A stretch of DNA of 64,000 nt from Chryseobacterium culicis (GCF_002979755.1 NZ_PCPP01000001.1:1458665-1522664); one strand, 5' to 3'; counted from the stretch's first letter, positions 43,481 to 52,878 are shown. Notes: generated by a model not told the origin, from the sequence alone. Numbers and translations: made by a program.

Positions 43481-44218
43481 TTAATCAATAATATAATTAA
43501 CCAAATCGTAAAAGTCCCGTCCCAAAATAATTTTTATATTAACGGGATACGATGTATATTTTTTGCCATTGATCTCAATTTCCAAAAGCATCTGAATAAG
43601 GGAAAATGGTTTTCTATGATGAACCGTATGTCTGAATGAACCAGCTCTGGTAAGTGTTCCTGATGGATAAAATTCATTGAACTGTGATCCGGGTCTGAAA
43701 TAATTAATAGGATTGATATCCAGAATCATTTCTTTAGATGTTACAGGGTATTCGGACATTCTGCCCAGCGATATTGCATCTAATTGCTGTTCCCTGTAAT
43801 AACCTGCATCTTTGAATCCATTCCTGACCTTTTTTTTCTGTTTGTAACGTTTTATAATAATCTTAGGCTTGTACTTATCAATATCTAATTCATTTGATAA
43901 TTTTACCTTTAAGTATTTATAACTTACACTTCTGCTGAAAGCATGTACATAATGATCTATTTTCTGTGGTTCACTTCCGGATTCTGCTTCCAGATTGATG
44001 TGTCCTCGGCCCGATTTTTCAACATTTCCGGCCTGATAGAAATGATAGTATTTTGAGGTCCATTCTGCTGATGCCTTTACATCCAGTCCGAAATTAAGTT
44101 CATTTAAATGGAGGTAGTTATCTATGAATCGGCCAAACTGGCTTTCTGTAGGATATTTACCGGTTTCAAAGTAGGTTTTCAGCTCCTCTCTTGGGGTTAA
44201 TATATTGTTTTCTTCCAT
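43481..44218 (-). CDS. FETG-module tail-associated protein A
   Basis: This is a 245-residue protein. It opens 'LTPREELKTYFETGKYPTESQFGRFIDNYLHLNE', the shared module, at residues 7-40. The remainder is basic and beta-rich ('YKYLKVKLSNELDIDKYKPKIIIKRYKQKKKV', 'FYPSGTLTRAGSFRHTVHHRKPFSLIQMLLEIEINGKKY'), unlike its neighbours after the module. No enzymatic motif is recognised. The combination of constant N-terminus and variable body suggests interchangeable tips or cargo on one docking site. Confidence 0.6.
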   Translation of the reverse strand: MEENNILTPREELKTYFETGKYPTESQFGRFIDNYLHLNELNFGLDVKASAEWTSKYYHFYQAGNVEKSGRGHINLEAESGSEPQKIDHYVHAFSRSVSYKYLKVKLSNELDIDKYKPKIIIKRYKQKKKVRNGFKDAGYYREQQLDAISLGRMSEYPVTSKEMILDINPINYFRPGSQFNEFYPSGTLTRAGSFRHTVHHRKPFSLIQMLLEIEINGKKYTSYPVNIKIILGRDFYDLVNYIID

Positions 44219-44793
44219 GATATTTTAGTTTTCTTATTGGCTTATGTTCTTACTATAACCGCTTTATGGAGCTGATTCCCGGTTGTGATGTAAAGTTCAA
44301 AATTGATACTTTTTTTGTTCTTATAAAAGTTTTCCGCTCTCTTCATCCTGTAGCTGCAGCAAATCACATCTTACTCATAAACAATCTATTACACCTAAAA
44401 CCAATGACTCTTGTTTCTTAATTTTATGCAATGCAATTTCACCTTCCGTTTTCACAGAATTTATTATTTGCTTTCAAAAAAAAATAGAGGTGACAACCCT
44501 TCATTCGCTTTCCGGACGATGTTCCGGTAGATAAAGCTTCCTTTTACAGGATATCTTACCCGATTGAGATTGTATTTTTAGTAATGAGAATGTAATGGAT
44601 TACTTCTCTGCCGTCCTGGGATCTCAAGTTCTTTTATATTGATAGAATACGGCTTGTTTTTTTACATAATAGCAATTACTATTTATGTTGTAGTGATGTA
44701 CAGTTCAAAATTAATCACTTTATTGTTCTTATCAAAGTTTTTTGCCCCCGCTTGTCTGTAGTTGCAGTAACTCTGTTTTAAAATGATTCATTA
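44219..44793. other. Gap with two relics of FETG-gene 3' ends
   Basis: No complete gene. On the minus strand, 44283-44361 and 44690-44770 resemble each other and 46841-46919 and 46951-47030, and translate to forms of 'YCNYR...KNF...NKKVINFEL', reminiscent of the '...RIECNYGSK' ends of the neighbouring genes. 44500-44570 repeats part of the 264-bp repeat end ('CTCAATCGG' context). The stretch looks like decayed duplicates. Confidence 0.5.
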
Positions 44794-45648
44794 TTATTTA
44801 GAACCATAGTTACACTCAATCCTAACATTTCTGACTTTATCTACCTGACCACCCCACCAATTTTCCTGACTTTGCCCGGCATACAAATATCCTGAGGCTA
44901 CAAGAGTGTTAGTATCCGCATCATACAAATCACACTGTATGTTCTGAGTGATTGCCTGAAGGTCGGCATTATAAGCAATGTACAAAAAGTCCCATGCATC
45001 ATAATGATCGGTAACAGTATCTTTATCTCCATGTTCATTACCCCAATATTGTGAGTATGCCCTATATTGGATAGGCACTTCAGTTCTGTTTATAAACTTA
45101 ATACTTGTATTTACAATATTGATTCTTGCATTATTATCCATTTTAGTAATTTCAATGGGTAGTCTGCCATTCTTCAATTCTCCAAAATCAAAACCATCAG
45201 GAATAGTATTCAGATTGTTTCCGAATAACCTACGGATATAATAGCTTTCACTTAACTGATACCCAAAACTATAGTATTCGGTTTCTCCTAAATTACCTTC
45301 TGATATTTTTTTTATTTTAATTGTATAAGGTGCGCTTCCCAATAAGTATTGTCTCACTACCCCTACTTTTGTAGAATCTCTTAGGGTGATCAGCTGATCT
45401 TCTTCATCCGGTGAGGTTACAGCAACCTGGATTTCTAAATCTCCAACACTATTTGCAAAATAGTAAATAAATGCACTATCAATAGTTGCCAGATTATTAG
45501 CAAAGATTAGCATTTCTTTTTTGTTTAGGACATCTTCCTTATGTCTTAAAGAATCAATCAGATCCGAGAATTGATTTTGTGTAGGATGTTTACCTGTTTC
45601 AAAATAGGTTTTTAACTGGGCTCTTGTGGTCGGTTTATTTTCTTCCAT
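44794..45648 (-). CDS. FETG-module tail-associated protein B
   Basis: This is a 284-residue protein: residues 6-38 'TTRAQLKTYFETGKHPTQNQFSDLIDSLRHKED', then 'NKKEMLIFANNLATIDSAFIYYFANSVGDLEIQVAVTSPDEEDQ' and a beta-sandwich-like body ending 'DKVRNVRIECNYGSK'. It is a paralogue of 45917-46774 along its full length. The second half ('VNTSIKFINRTEVPIQYRAYSQYWG', 'SIQCDLYDADTNTLVASGYLYAGQ') resembles a receptor- or lectin-type fold but no family is recognised. No signal peptide. Confidence 0.6.
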   Translation of the reverse strand: MEENKPTTRAQLKTYFETGKHPTQNQFSDLIDSLRHKEDVLNKKEMLIFANNLATIDSAFIYYFANSVGDLEIQVAVTSPDEEDQLITLRDSTKVGVVRQYLLGSAPYTIKIKKISEGNLGETEYYSFGYQLSESYYIRRLFGNNLNTIPDGFDFGELKNGRLPIEITKMDNNARINIVNTSIKFINRTEVPIQYRAYSQYWGNEHGDKDTVTDHYDAWDFLYIAYNADLQAITQNIQCDLYDADTNTLVASGYLYAGQSQENWWGGQVDKVRNVRIECNYGSK

Positions 45649-45916
45649 GGTATTTTATTATTCTTTACAGCTTAATTGCCTTTGGGTACAATGATTATTT
45701 TGTTATGTTTTTAAAATTCGGAACTCTTGCTTTTTTCATGTTTGTAAAACTTTTGGGGCTTCTTGTAACCTTAGTTTTTAGAATCGGATAATAGGAACAT
45801 CATTTTAAAATTCACCCCTTTATTCTTAGACCCATTCTAGCAAATTTGATTATGCCAATATGATTATTTCAGGAGATAAATATTCTGTAATATGAATTGC
45901 TCAGATTCCAATCTGA

Positions 45917-46774
45917 CTATTTTTCATTAATAGAATAATTACATTCGATCCTTACATTTCTGATTTCACTTATATCACCACCATACCAGGCATCCTGGTT
46001 GAGTCCGGCATATAAGTAGTTTGTAGCTAAAAGACTATTTGTATCCTCGTCAAAAATGGTGCATTGTATAGATCGATTCACTTCCGTAAGGTCTGCCTTA
46101 TAATTAAAGCTTAAATGATCAGCTATATCATAATGATCAGTAACAGAGTCTTCAGCTCTGAATCTCGAACCCCAGTTACTTCCACTTACTCTGTATTGTA
46201 TAGGTACTTCAGTTTTATTAACAAACTTAATATTTGTATTTATAACATTTACCTTTCTTCCATAATCCTGTTTATAAATTTGTATGGGTAACCTTTTGCC
46301 CTCCAGCAACCCTAAATCAAAACCTTCAGGAATAGTGTTCAGCTCATTTCCAAACATTCTAAAAATGGTATAGCTTGGGCTTAATTCATATCTCAAAAGA
46401 TAATATTCAGTTTCTTTTAATGTTTCTCCTAATATTTCCTTTACTTTAAAGGTATAAGGTGCACTGCCTAATAAGAATTGCTTTTCCACAGCGTTTTCAG
46501 TTTGTCTTACGGTTACCACCTGATCTTCTTCATCCTGTGAGCTAACAACAACCCGGAATTTTAAATCTCCAATAATGTTTGTAGAATAGTAAATAAATGC
46601 ATTCTCAATAAGTGCCAAACTATTGGCAAGGATCGCCTTTTCTTTATTGGTCAGGGTATCTTCTCTGTGTCTTAAAGAATCTATCAGTTCCGAAAATTGG
46701 CCCTGCGTTGGATGTTTACCCGTTTCAAAATAGGTTTTTAATTCTTGCCTTGGAGTTAATTCATCTTTTTTCAT
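45917..46774 (-). CDS. FETG-module tail-associated protein C
   Basis: This is a 285-residue protein, a full-length paralogue of 44794-45648: the same N-terminal module ('ELKTYFETGKHPTQGQFSELIDSLRHRED'), the same core ('IENAFIYYSTNIIGDLKFRVVVSSQDEEDQ', 'LLGSAPYTFKVKEI') and the same end ('EISEIRNVRIECNYS'-type). The two share roughly half of their residues by eye. The gap to the next gene downstream (45649-45916) holds one more short relic of the 3' repeat near 45709-45775. Confidence 0.6.
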   Translation of the reverse strand: MKKDELTPRQELKTYFETGKHPTQGQFSELIDSLRHREDTLTNKEKAILANSLALIENAFIYYSTNIIGDLKFRVVVSSQDEEDQVVTVRQTENAVEKQFLLGSAPYTFKVKEILGETLKETEYYLLRYELSPSYTIFRMFGNELNTIPEGFDLGLLEGKRLPIQIYKQDYGRKVNVINTNIKFVNKTEVPIQYRVSGSNWGSRFRAEDSVTDHYDIADHLSFNYKADLTEVNRSIQCTIFDEDTNSLLATNYLYAGLNQDAWYGGDISEIRNVRIECNYSINEK

Positions 46775-46840
46775 AATATTTCACTATTCTTTACTATTTA
46801 TATTATTTGTATGATTTTTTTAGAGATACCAGTTAGTATC

Positions 46841-46919
46841 ATTGATTTCAAGTCCAAAATTCATCTTTTTTTGATTCCTGTGAAAGTTTTTGGACCTTCC
46901 GATTCTGTAGTTGCAGTAA
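46841..46919 (-). repeat. 3'-end relic repeat, copy A
   Basis: About 79 nt similar to 46951-47030, 44283-44361 and 44690-44770. On the minus strand the frame reads 'AYCNYRIGRSKNFHRNQKKM'. A likely fragment of a lost FETG-family gene. Confidence 0.5.
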
Positions 46920-46950
46920 GCTTTACTTTCAAAAGCAGAGCGAGGTATTA

Positions 46951-47030
46951 TTTGATTTCAAAGTTCAAAAATCAGCTTTTTTTTATTCTCAGGAAAGTTT
47001 TTGCCCCTCTCTATTCTGTAGTTGCAATAC
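46951..47030 (-). repeat. 3'-end relic repeat, copy B
   Basis: As copy A; the minus-strand frame reads 'YCNYRIERGKNFPENKKKLI'. Lies 30 nt from copy A in direct orientation. Confidence 0.5.
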
Positions 47031-47107
47031 CTTCTTTTTTCCGAATAATTAACATGACCTATTTGCATTTTTGTGTGGTAAAATCCAGTCTGTATTGATA
47101 ACAAAAA

Positions 47108-47140
47108 AGGCTCAGATTATAAAAATCCAAGCCTTGCTTT
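47108..47140 (-). terminator. Terminator after the secreted repeat protein gene
   Basis: AGGCT--GATT / AATC--AGCCT hairpin with flanking A/T runs on both strands, about 50 nt past the stop at 47188. Confidence 0.65.
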
Positions 47141-47187
47141 TTTAATGTTTATCCTTAAAAGACGTAGTTCCTTTTATGAACAGATTA

Positions 47188-47601
47188 TCAATCCAATTTA
47201 AAGAAGAAATATACTACCGCCGCCCATTCTTTTTTGATTCCCCTGGCATACCCGATAGTACTGTGGCTGCTGTTTTCAACCGTTCCATCATCTTTGATAT
47301 ACCCCATAGTGGAATGACTGCTGTTTTCTACAGTCCCGTCTTTTTTCACATAGCCTACCGTAGAACGGCTTTTGTTTTCAATAGTTCCGTCACTTTTAAT
47401 ATAGCCAATAGTACTTCGGCTTTTATTTTCGATAGTCCCATCATTTTTAATATATCCCACCGTGGAATGACTGCTGTTTTCTATAGTTCCGTCACTTTTG
47501 ATATATCCTGTGGTACTATGGCTTCCGGATTCTATAGTTTGGGCGCTTACAGAAAGACCGAAGAGCAGGGAACAAAGGAATAGTATTTTTTTCATATTCA
47601 A
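47188..47601 (-). CDS. Secreted short-repeat protein (beta-flower-like)
   Basis: This is a 137-residue protein. The signal peptide MNMKKILFLCSLLFGLSVSA ends before 'QTIES'. The mature part is seven tandem units of ~16 residues with consensus 'IENSSHSTVGYIKSDGT'. This resembles the Bacteroidota '5-fold beta-flower' repeat proteins, recalled from annotation rather than checked. Function is not known for the family. It is the only obvious Sec-exported non-lipoprotein in this part of the tail locus and is flanked by terminators on both sides, so it is a separate transcription unit. Confidence 0.6.
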   Translation of the reverse strand: MNMKKILFLCSLLFGLSVSAQTIESGSHSTTGYIKSDGTIENSSHSTVGYIKNDGTIENKSRSTIGYIKSDGTIENKSRSTVGYVKKDGTVENSSHSTMGYIKDDGTVENSSHSTIGYARGIKKEWAAVVYFFFKLD

Positions 47602-47700
47602 TATTTTAATTTGATGTATTCAAAAGTATTGATTATTCTTTTATGTTGGATAATTAAAATAAAACTGTAACTTACTTTTCGGAGGGAGGAGTTTTTTTAA

Positions 47701-47733
47701 AAAGCGAAACTTTACAGTAAAGTTTCGCTTTAA
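47701..47733 (-). terminator. Terminator after the toxin/LRR pair
   Basis: A near-perfect inverted repeat AAAGCGAAACTTTAC / GTAAAGTTTCGCTTT with A/T-rich flanks, 46 nt past the LRR gene stop. It closes the toxin-LRR unit. Confidence 0.85.
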
Positions 47734-47778
47734 AAGCTTTTTAATTATTTATCTTTTGAATCCTATTTTAAATAAATG

Positions 47779-48837
47779 TTATTCAAAAACCTCTCTGGGA
47801 GCACGATACAATGAAGTAGGCCAACGATAGTCGTCATCATAATTAATCTTAACGTTTTTCGGTGCAGCCGCTTGAATTTCTTCAATGTCAATCATGTCGC
47901 GCATGTATATATAACATTCTGAAACTAAATTGTGAAAAAATGCAGTATCAAAATAAGTAATTGGCTCATTGGCTTCCAGTAATAAAAGTTCAAGGTTTGT
48001 CAGATTTTCTAAATTCTCAACTTTGGCTATTTTATTACTATTAAGACTCAACCATTTTAAATTGGTTAAATTATCCAATCCCTCTATTTTTGAAATTTCG
48101 TTCAAATATAAATCCAAAACTTCCAATTTGGTTAAGTTTTCCAAGCCTTCGATACGCTTTATCCGCCATGTAGAAATAAAAAGTTCTTTAAGATTTTTCG
48201 AAGTTTCTAATCCTTCAATTTTTTCTACTAAAGTACCATCCAGATTAAGACTTTCCAAATTAGGGAATTTCTCCAAATGTGTAATTTTTTTCAAATTAGT
48301 ACCTTTTAAATTCAGTATACGAATATTTTCATTTGCACAGATGTTCTCAATACTATTAATACAACTGTTAGATACATCTAAATGATATAGTGATTTTAAA
48401 TCTTCCAAGCCTTTAATCTCATCAAGATGGTCATTTCCACCAATAAACAACATCTCTAAACTATTAAGAGTGCCGAGTGATGATGTATCCGTAAGATTTG
48501 TTCCTCTTAAATCAAGCTTTTTTAGCTTTTTCAAATAACTTAAATGCTCAAGTGGGGAGCCATATAAATTATTTTGCCTTAAGCTTAAAACTTCCAATCG
48601 AGTAAATGATTTGAGTGTTATTAAAGTTCTGATATTGCAATCTAAAACCGCCAGATTAACCAAACTGTGTGCGATAGGCAATAAAATATCAATATCTCTT
48701 AAATCAATCTCATCTAAATAAAGTGTTGTAATATTTCCATCATTATCTACATCGTAATAATTTTCCCAGATATGTTTATTAGAACGGATAATTTGAGTAT
48801 CAAACTCTTTTTCTAATTTCTTTATAAAATCTGTCAT
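47779..48837 (-). CDS. Leucine-rich repeat protein, candidate immunity partner
   Basis: This is a 352-residue cytoplasmic protein (no signal peptide). From about residue 60 to 310 there are ~11 LRRs of 21-23 residues, SDS22-like ('LENLTKLEVLDLYLNEISKIEG', 'LDNLTNLKWLSLNSNKIAKVEN'). It starts 3 nt after the stop of the 1244-residue toxin-type gene and ends just before a strong terminator, so it is made together with it. Polymorphic toxins are usually followed by an immunity gene, and LRR proteins are among the types recorded in that role. Alternative: a particle-associated binding protein. Confidence 0.6.
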   Translation of the reverse strand: MTDFIKKLEKEFDTQIIRSNKHIWENYYDVDNDGNITTLYLDEIDLRDIDILLPIAHSLVNLAVLDCNIRTLITLKSFTRLEVLSLRQNNLYGSPLEHLSYLKKLKKLDLRGTNLTDTSSLGTLNSLEMLFIGGNDHLDEIKGLEDLKSLYHLDVSNSCINSIENICANENIRILNLKGTNLKKITHLEKFPNLESLNLDGTLVEKIEGLETSKNLKELFISTWRIKRIEGLENLTKLEVLDLYLNEISKIEGLDNLTNLKWLSLNSNKIAKVENLENLTNLELLLLEANEPITYFDTAFFHNLVSECYIYMRDMIDIEEIQAAAPKNVKINYDDDYRWPTSLYRAPREVFE

Positions 48838-48840
48838 ATA

Positions 48841-51800
48841 TTATCTTCTTTTTTTTCTATTTATATATTGGTTATCTTGTTCTTTTTCCTCCTGCTCTAA
48901 TAGTAAATCTGAAAATCTTGCCTCATTATCTTTTCCTTCAGGTTCACTTTTCATATCTCCTTGTAATTCACCCTTTAAAATAAACATTGCAAATGAAAAA
49001 CAATCCACATCTCCTACTTTATATTTCTTTTTTTTCCATATCTTCTCATAGTCATCTATTTTTGAACTATTAATTTTTGCAACCAAATCTTCTTTTACAT
49101 TTATGATAATATATTGCTTTTCTAAATACGTTTTAGGATCTAAACCTCTTCTTTCAGCACCATCACCATTTCTTTTAGGAGTTTGTACATTAACTACTGT
49201 TACTTTACTCTTATTTATAGTTATTACAATATTACGATTACCTGTTGCAACAAGATCCAGCATTAATCCCGTTGGTAGAATAGCTCTAAAATGTTGTATT
49301 TTATCTCCTTTATATAATAGTTCTTCTCTAATTATAGCAGCCTGATATGATTGTAACTCAATTTCCTCACCATCTGCCATTTTTAATACTGTTCCCTTTT
49401 CATCTGGATTAACCTTACCGAATATATAAACCCATTTTCCAGTTCGATCTATCTTTTCTGTAACAATCCTTAATTCTTTTAGTTCATAAGTTTGCTTTAT
49501 AATTTCTAAACGCCTTTCCCTTTCTTCTGGGGTTAAGCTTTTATCTTTTAACAATTGTGTACCTTCTTTTACCCCTTCATGTAGATCCCTTTTCTTTTCT
49601 TCAGTACTACGAAGATCTTCTCCTTTTTTCTCCTTCTTATCTTTCTTGCCTCCAACACCAATCTTCCCAAGCAATCCTTTAGCTTTGCCTTTCACAAAGT
49701 TCCAGAATTTCACAATTGCATTCTCAATACGCTGACGTATTTTTCGGATAACACCCAATACTTTATCTGCTAATCCTCCAATTCCTAGTAATGAAGCTAA
49801 GAAACCAATCAGTACAGGAACAGCTCTGCCTAATGCATTTTCTATCGATTTGGCCACGGCACCTACATTTCCGCTGGCAATTGCTTTTATACTATCGGTA
49901 AAGGCTTTTACCAGTTCCATGATTTGTGCAGCCCGCTGGATGAAGAATTTCACCACATCTATAATGGCCATTGCTGCTTTTATAAATGCTCCTACCGGAG
50001 TAAGCAATCCCATCACCCATTTAATACCTGCCTGGATGACCTGTGTCTGGATAATGTCCATAATAGCATCCATTACCGTCGCTTTAAGGTCAGCAAACTG
50101 ATCTTTCAGATATCCCCAAAGTCCGGCAGCACCTTCTTTACGTACGATCTTTACTATTTCAAGACCTTTTTCAGAAGCAGTCTCAAGGACTTTCATTACA
50201 GGTTCACCTATTACTTTGGATCCGATCGCTCTGATTCCGCTCCACGTTAAACCAAGCACCTGCGTGGTAATGGAGAAAATCCCTTTCAGAGAGAATACAT
50301 CTTCCGGCATTGTTAAAGAGATTCCTTTCATTGCCCCCGTCAGCCATCCGAAGAAACCGGTTTTAAGGTGATTCCAGATGTTGGTTCCGAAGTTAGTAAA
50401 TCCTTGCGAAACTCCGGCAATAAGATTTTTAAAGAATCCTATCGGATCCATGATGATAGCCTGAATGGCACTGATAACACCGGACAATAAATTGGTAAGG
50501 GTATTTTTAATTTCAATAATAATGGCAAACACACTGGTTCTAAGAACATCAAGAGCCTGATTCACCCAGCCGCTATTTTGTGTTTTTAGGTCTGAAATTC
50601 TGGCATCAATGCTTGTTATATTGTCTGCGTATTTTTTAGCCAACACATCAATTAATGCATCCTTTTTACTGTTTACGCTGTCTTCCAATGCATTAAATTT
50701 GCTTTGGATCTCTGCAATAGCATCTTTTCCAATTTTTCTTAAACTTGGTGATAAACTGTTGACATAAGTCTGTACCTCTTTTTTGCCTTTAGCAATTCTG
50801 GTTTTGGCTGCATTAAGCTGCGTGGTAACATGGGTGGCGATTTGGTCAATAAATTTATCCATGACTTTAATGTACAAGTCCTTACCACTGTCAAAAAATT
50901 TGTTGACCTCTTTAGGTAGCCCTGTGGCTTTGTCCCATAACCATTTCCCTGCTGCCACTAAAGCTCCGTATTTTGCATAGGCATCTCCATAACGTTTCTT
51001 TTTATAAGCCTTCATTTCTTTATCGACATGGGCTTCAAATGCTTTTTTAGCTTCTTTGCTGCCATTATCAAATTTTTCGGCCACTGATTTGTCCAGATTA
51101 TTTAAAATACCATCCACATCGGTTTTGGACGTAAGGTAAATACCATTAATATGATCGGCAATTTCTTTTCGTTTTTGGCTGTCTTTGCCTGAGGTTTGCT
51201 TTTGTTCACCATGTACATTACCTAGTCCTCCTTTTCTCGCACCATGCATGCCACTAATATGATGTGCCGCCTGGGTTTGGGCTTCGTTACGGGTTTTAGA
51301 CAGCTCTTTATTTTCGTTGGTTCTGAACTGTTGAGTGGCCGCAACGCTTTGGGTTTTGGCTTTGTTCTTTTGTGCCAAAGCATCTGTAAACTTAGGCTCA
51401 TTAGATTTTGCCAACATCGTATCGGTGACTCCATTGGCTTTCATTTCACTGTCGATACTTGCTGTTTGCTCCTTAATAGGCTGTTCTACGCTTGCTGTAT
51501 TTCTTTTCACCGGCATTGCTTTCGCTGCATTTGGCGTACCCGGAGCATTACCTACATTTTGTGTTGGCATTTTTGCAACGGCACGAACAGGCTGTGCGGC
51601 TGTATTAGGTTGCGCAGCTGTTGCAGAAGCAATATCATTAGAGGCTACATTCTTCTCTTTTTTAACATCGCCTACTGCCTTTTGATTGACTTCCTGTATA
51701 TTGTTATGTTTCTCAAACTCATCTGCCTGCTCTTCATTTTTCGGAAGCTTGATGTTATGTATTTTTTCACTTAGCAAAGCTTTAAAATCTTCTTTCTTGA

Positions 51801-52575
51801 ACAGACCAGGTTTTTGTTCATCCATGGTGTTCACTTGGCTTGCTTGCGCCATACTCTGACGTTCATTGGCAGGTGATGGTGCTGCAGCTTGTGCATCATT
51901 TGTTGCTTTGCTTGATGGTTCGTGTTGTTTCTGTAGCTTAGCTGTAGCACTGATCCGTCCGCTCAACTCCATGAATCCGGGATTGTCTGTGGCGTTTGCA
52001 GAGGTTTTTGTTTCCGCATCAGCCACCACCGTTTTATCTGCAGGGACTGACTGAGGTTTTTCTACAGCAGCAACTTCCGGTTTCTTGGAAACGGCTTTTC
52101 CTGCCGTCTTTGTATCCGATTTTGCTTCCTGAATACTCTTGCTTTCCTGATACACTACAGCTTGTTCTTGTACTGTTTTGGGCAGATAGGCACCGGATTT
52201 GAGTTTATGATAATCTTGTATTTGATTCTCATTCAGGGTAGCCATATAGCCTTTTTCCATTTTCCTGGTGTCGGGATGATTGATATCTCCGGTTTTCGCC
52301 AGACTCTCCTGGAGTTTTCCATAATTTTTTTCTGATCCCTGGCCATAAATGTTTCGTGAATCATGAACACCCGCAATGGTACCATTGAGGTTGAGCAGGC
52401 TATCATTAGGACTTCCTGATCCCGCAGTAATGCCCCGATTTCCGGATTTTTGTGTTTGTATACTGACCACATCTACCCCAGACAGAGGTACAACTACCGG
52501 ATCTTTCGGCTTTTGCTTTTTGCTCTGGTTTTTATGGGCCTTATTGTCTTTTTCTACAGGTTTTGCTGCTTTCAT
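48841..52575 (-). CDS. Polymorphic-toxin-type payload of the eCIS
   Basis: This is a 1244-residue protein. Residues ~1-470 are disordered, Ala/Gln/Lys-rich, with basic start 'MKAAKPVEKDNKAHKNQSKK'. About 540-700 is helical. About 700-1010 has hydrophobic amphipathic segments ('MDPIGFFKNLIAGVSQGFTNFGTNIWNHLKTGFFGWLTGAM', 'PEDVFSLKGIFSITTQVLGLTW', 'ALGRAVPVLIGFLASLLGIGGLADKVLGVIRKI'). I recall this middle from eCIS-linked toxins that usually carry a DUF4157 metallopeptidase domain; no HExxH is present here. Residues ~1090-1244 look like a separate C-terminal cargo domain with 'VGDVDCFSFAMFILKG' (Cys1192). That tip is coded by visibly more AT-rich DNA. Alternative: tape-measure protein. Confidence 0.65.
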   Translation of the reverse strand: MKAAKPVEKDNKAHKNQSKKQKPKDPVVVPLSGVDVVSIQTQKSGNRGITAGSGSPNDSLLNLNGTIAGVHDSRNIYGQGSEKNYGKLQESLAKTGDINHPDTRKMEKGYMATLNENQIQDYHKLKSGAYLPKTVQEQAVVYQESKSIQEAKSDTKTAGKAVSKKPEVAAVEKPQSVPADKTVVADAETKTSANATDNPGFMELSGRISATAKLQKQHEPSSKATNDAQAAAPSPANERQSMAQASQVNTMDEQKPGLFKKEDFKALLSEKIHNIKLPKNEEQADEFEKHNNIQEVNQKAVGDVKKEKNVASNDIASATAAQPNTAAQPVRAVAKMPTQNVGNAPGTPNAAKAMPVKRNTASVEQPIKEQTASIDSEMKANGVTDTMLAKSNEPKFTDALAQKNKAKTQSVAATQQFRTNENKELSKTRNEAQTQAAHHISGMHGARKGGLGNVHGEQKQTSGKDSQKRKEIADHINGIYLTSKTDVDGILNNLDKSVAEKFDNGSKEAKKAFEAHVDKEMKAYKKKRYGDAYAKYGALVAAGKWLWDKATGLPKEVNKFFDSGKDLYIKVMDKFIDQIATHVTTQLNAAKTRIAKGKKEVQTYVNSLSPSLRKIGKDAIAEIQSKFNALEDSVNSKKDALIDVLAKKYADNITSIDARISDLKTQNSGWVNQALDVLRTSVFAIIIEIKNTLTNLLSGVISAIQAIIMDPIGFFKNLIAGVSQGFTNFGTNIWNHLKTGFFGWLTGAMKGISLTMPEDVFSLKGIFSITTQVLGLTWSGIRAIGSKVIGEPVMKVLETASEKGLEIVKIVRKEGAAGLWGYLKDQFADLKATVMDAIMDIIQTQVIQAGIKWVMGLLTPVGAFIKAAMAIIDVVKFFIQRAAQIMELVKAFTDSIKAIASGNVGAVAKSIENALGRAVPVLIGFLASLLGIGGLADKVLGVIRKIRQRIENAIVKFWNFVKGKAKGLLGKIGVGGKKDKKEKKGEDLRSTEEKKRDLHEGVKEGTQLLKDKSLTPEERERRLEIIKQTYELKELRIVTEKIDRTGKWVYIFGKVNPDEKGTVLKMADGEEIELQSYQAAIIREELLYKGDKIQHFRAILPTGLMLDLVATGNRNIVITINKSKVTVVNVQTPKRNGDGAERRGLDPKTYLEKQYIIINVKEDLVAKINSSKIDDYEKIWKKKKYKVGDVDCFSFAMFILKGELQGDMKSEPEGKDNEARFSDLLLEQEEKEQDNQYINRKKRR

Positions 52576-52611
52576 TGACTTAGTTTTTTAATTTCATATT
52601 GTTTTAAAAGA

Positions 52612-52646
52612 CCTATAGGCACAACTAAGATATTGTGCCTTATAGG
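52612..52646 (-). terminator. Hairpin upstream of the toxin gene
   Basis: CCTATA(A)GGCACAA / TTGTGCCTATAGG inverted repeat followed by TCTTTT on the minus strand. It may terminate the holin transcript or attenuate entry into the toxin gene. The rest of 52576-52878 shows no gene. Confidence 0.55.
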
Positions 52647-52878
52647 GTGCCTGCCGGGTTGGAAAAATCATACCGGGTGAGGTAGATTCTTTAAGAATGT
52701 GAGTAAATAGAAATGGTATTTGACTTTGAGAAACAGGCAACACTGAACCATTTCCTTGTTTGTTCTCTTGCTTTTAAATTTTCAGGTTTTTTAAGTTTGT
52801 AATTCACTCTTTTTCGGAGAAAATCTCCTTTGGAGTGAGTGATTCTGTCATTACGGTAAAGACTGTTTCAGAATCTTT

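Noticed and set aside
51244..51774. 176-codon plus-strand ORF inside the toxin gene
   Set aside because: Antisense to the Ala/Gln-rich disordered region, Cys/Phe/Leu-rich composition typical of a shadow frame.
48841..52575. Tape-measure protein
   Set aside because: A downstream LRR partner, disordered N-terminus and separate AT-rich C-terminal domain fit a payload better, though tape measure remains possible.
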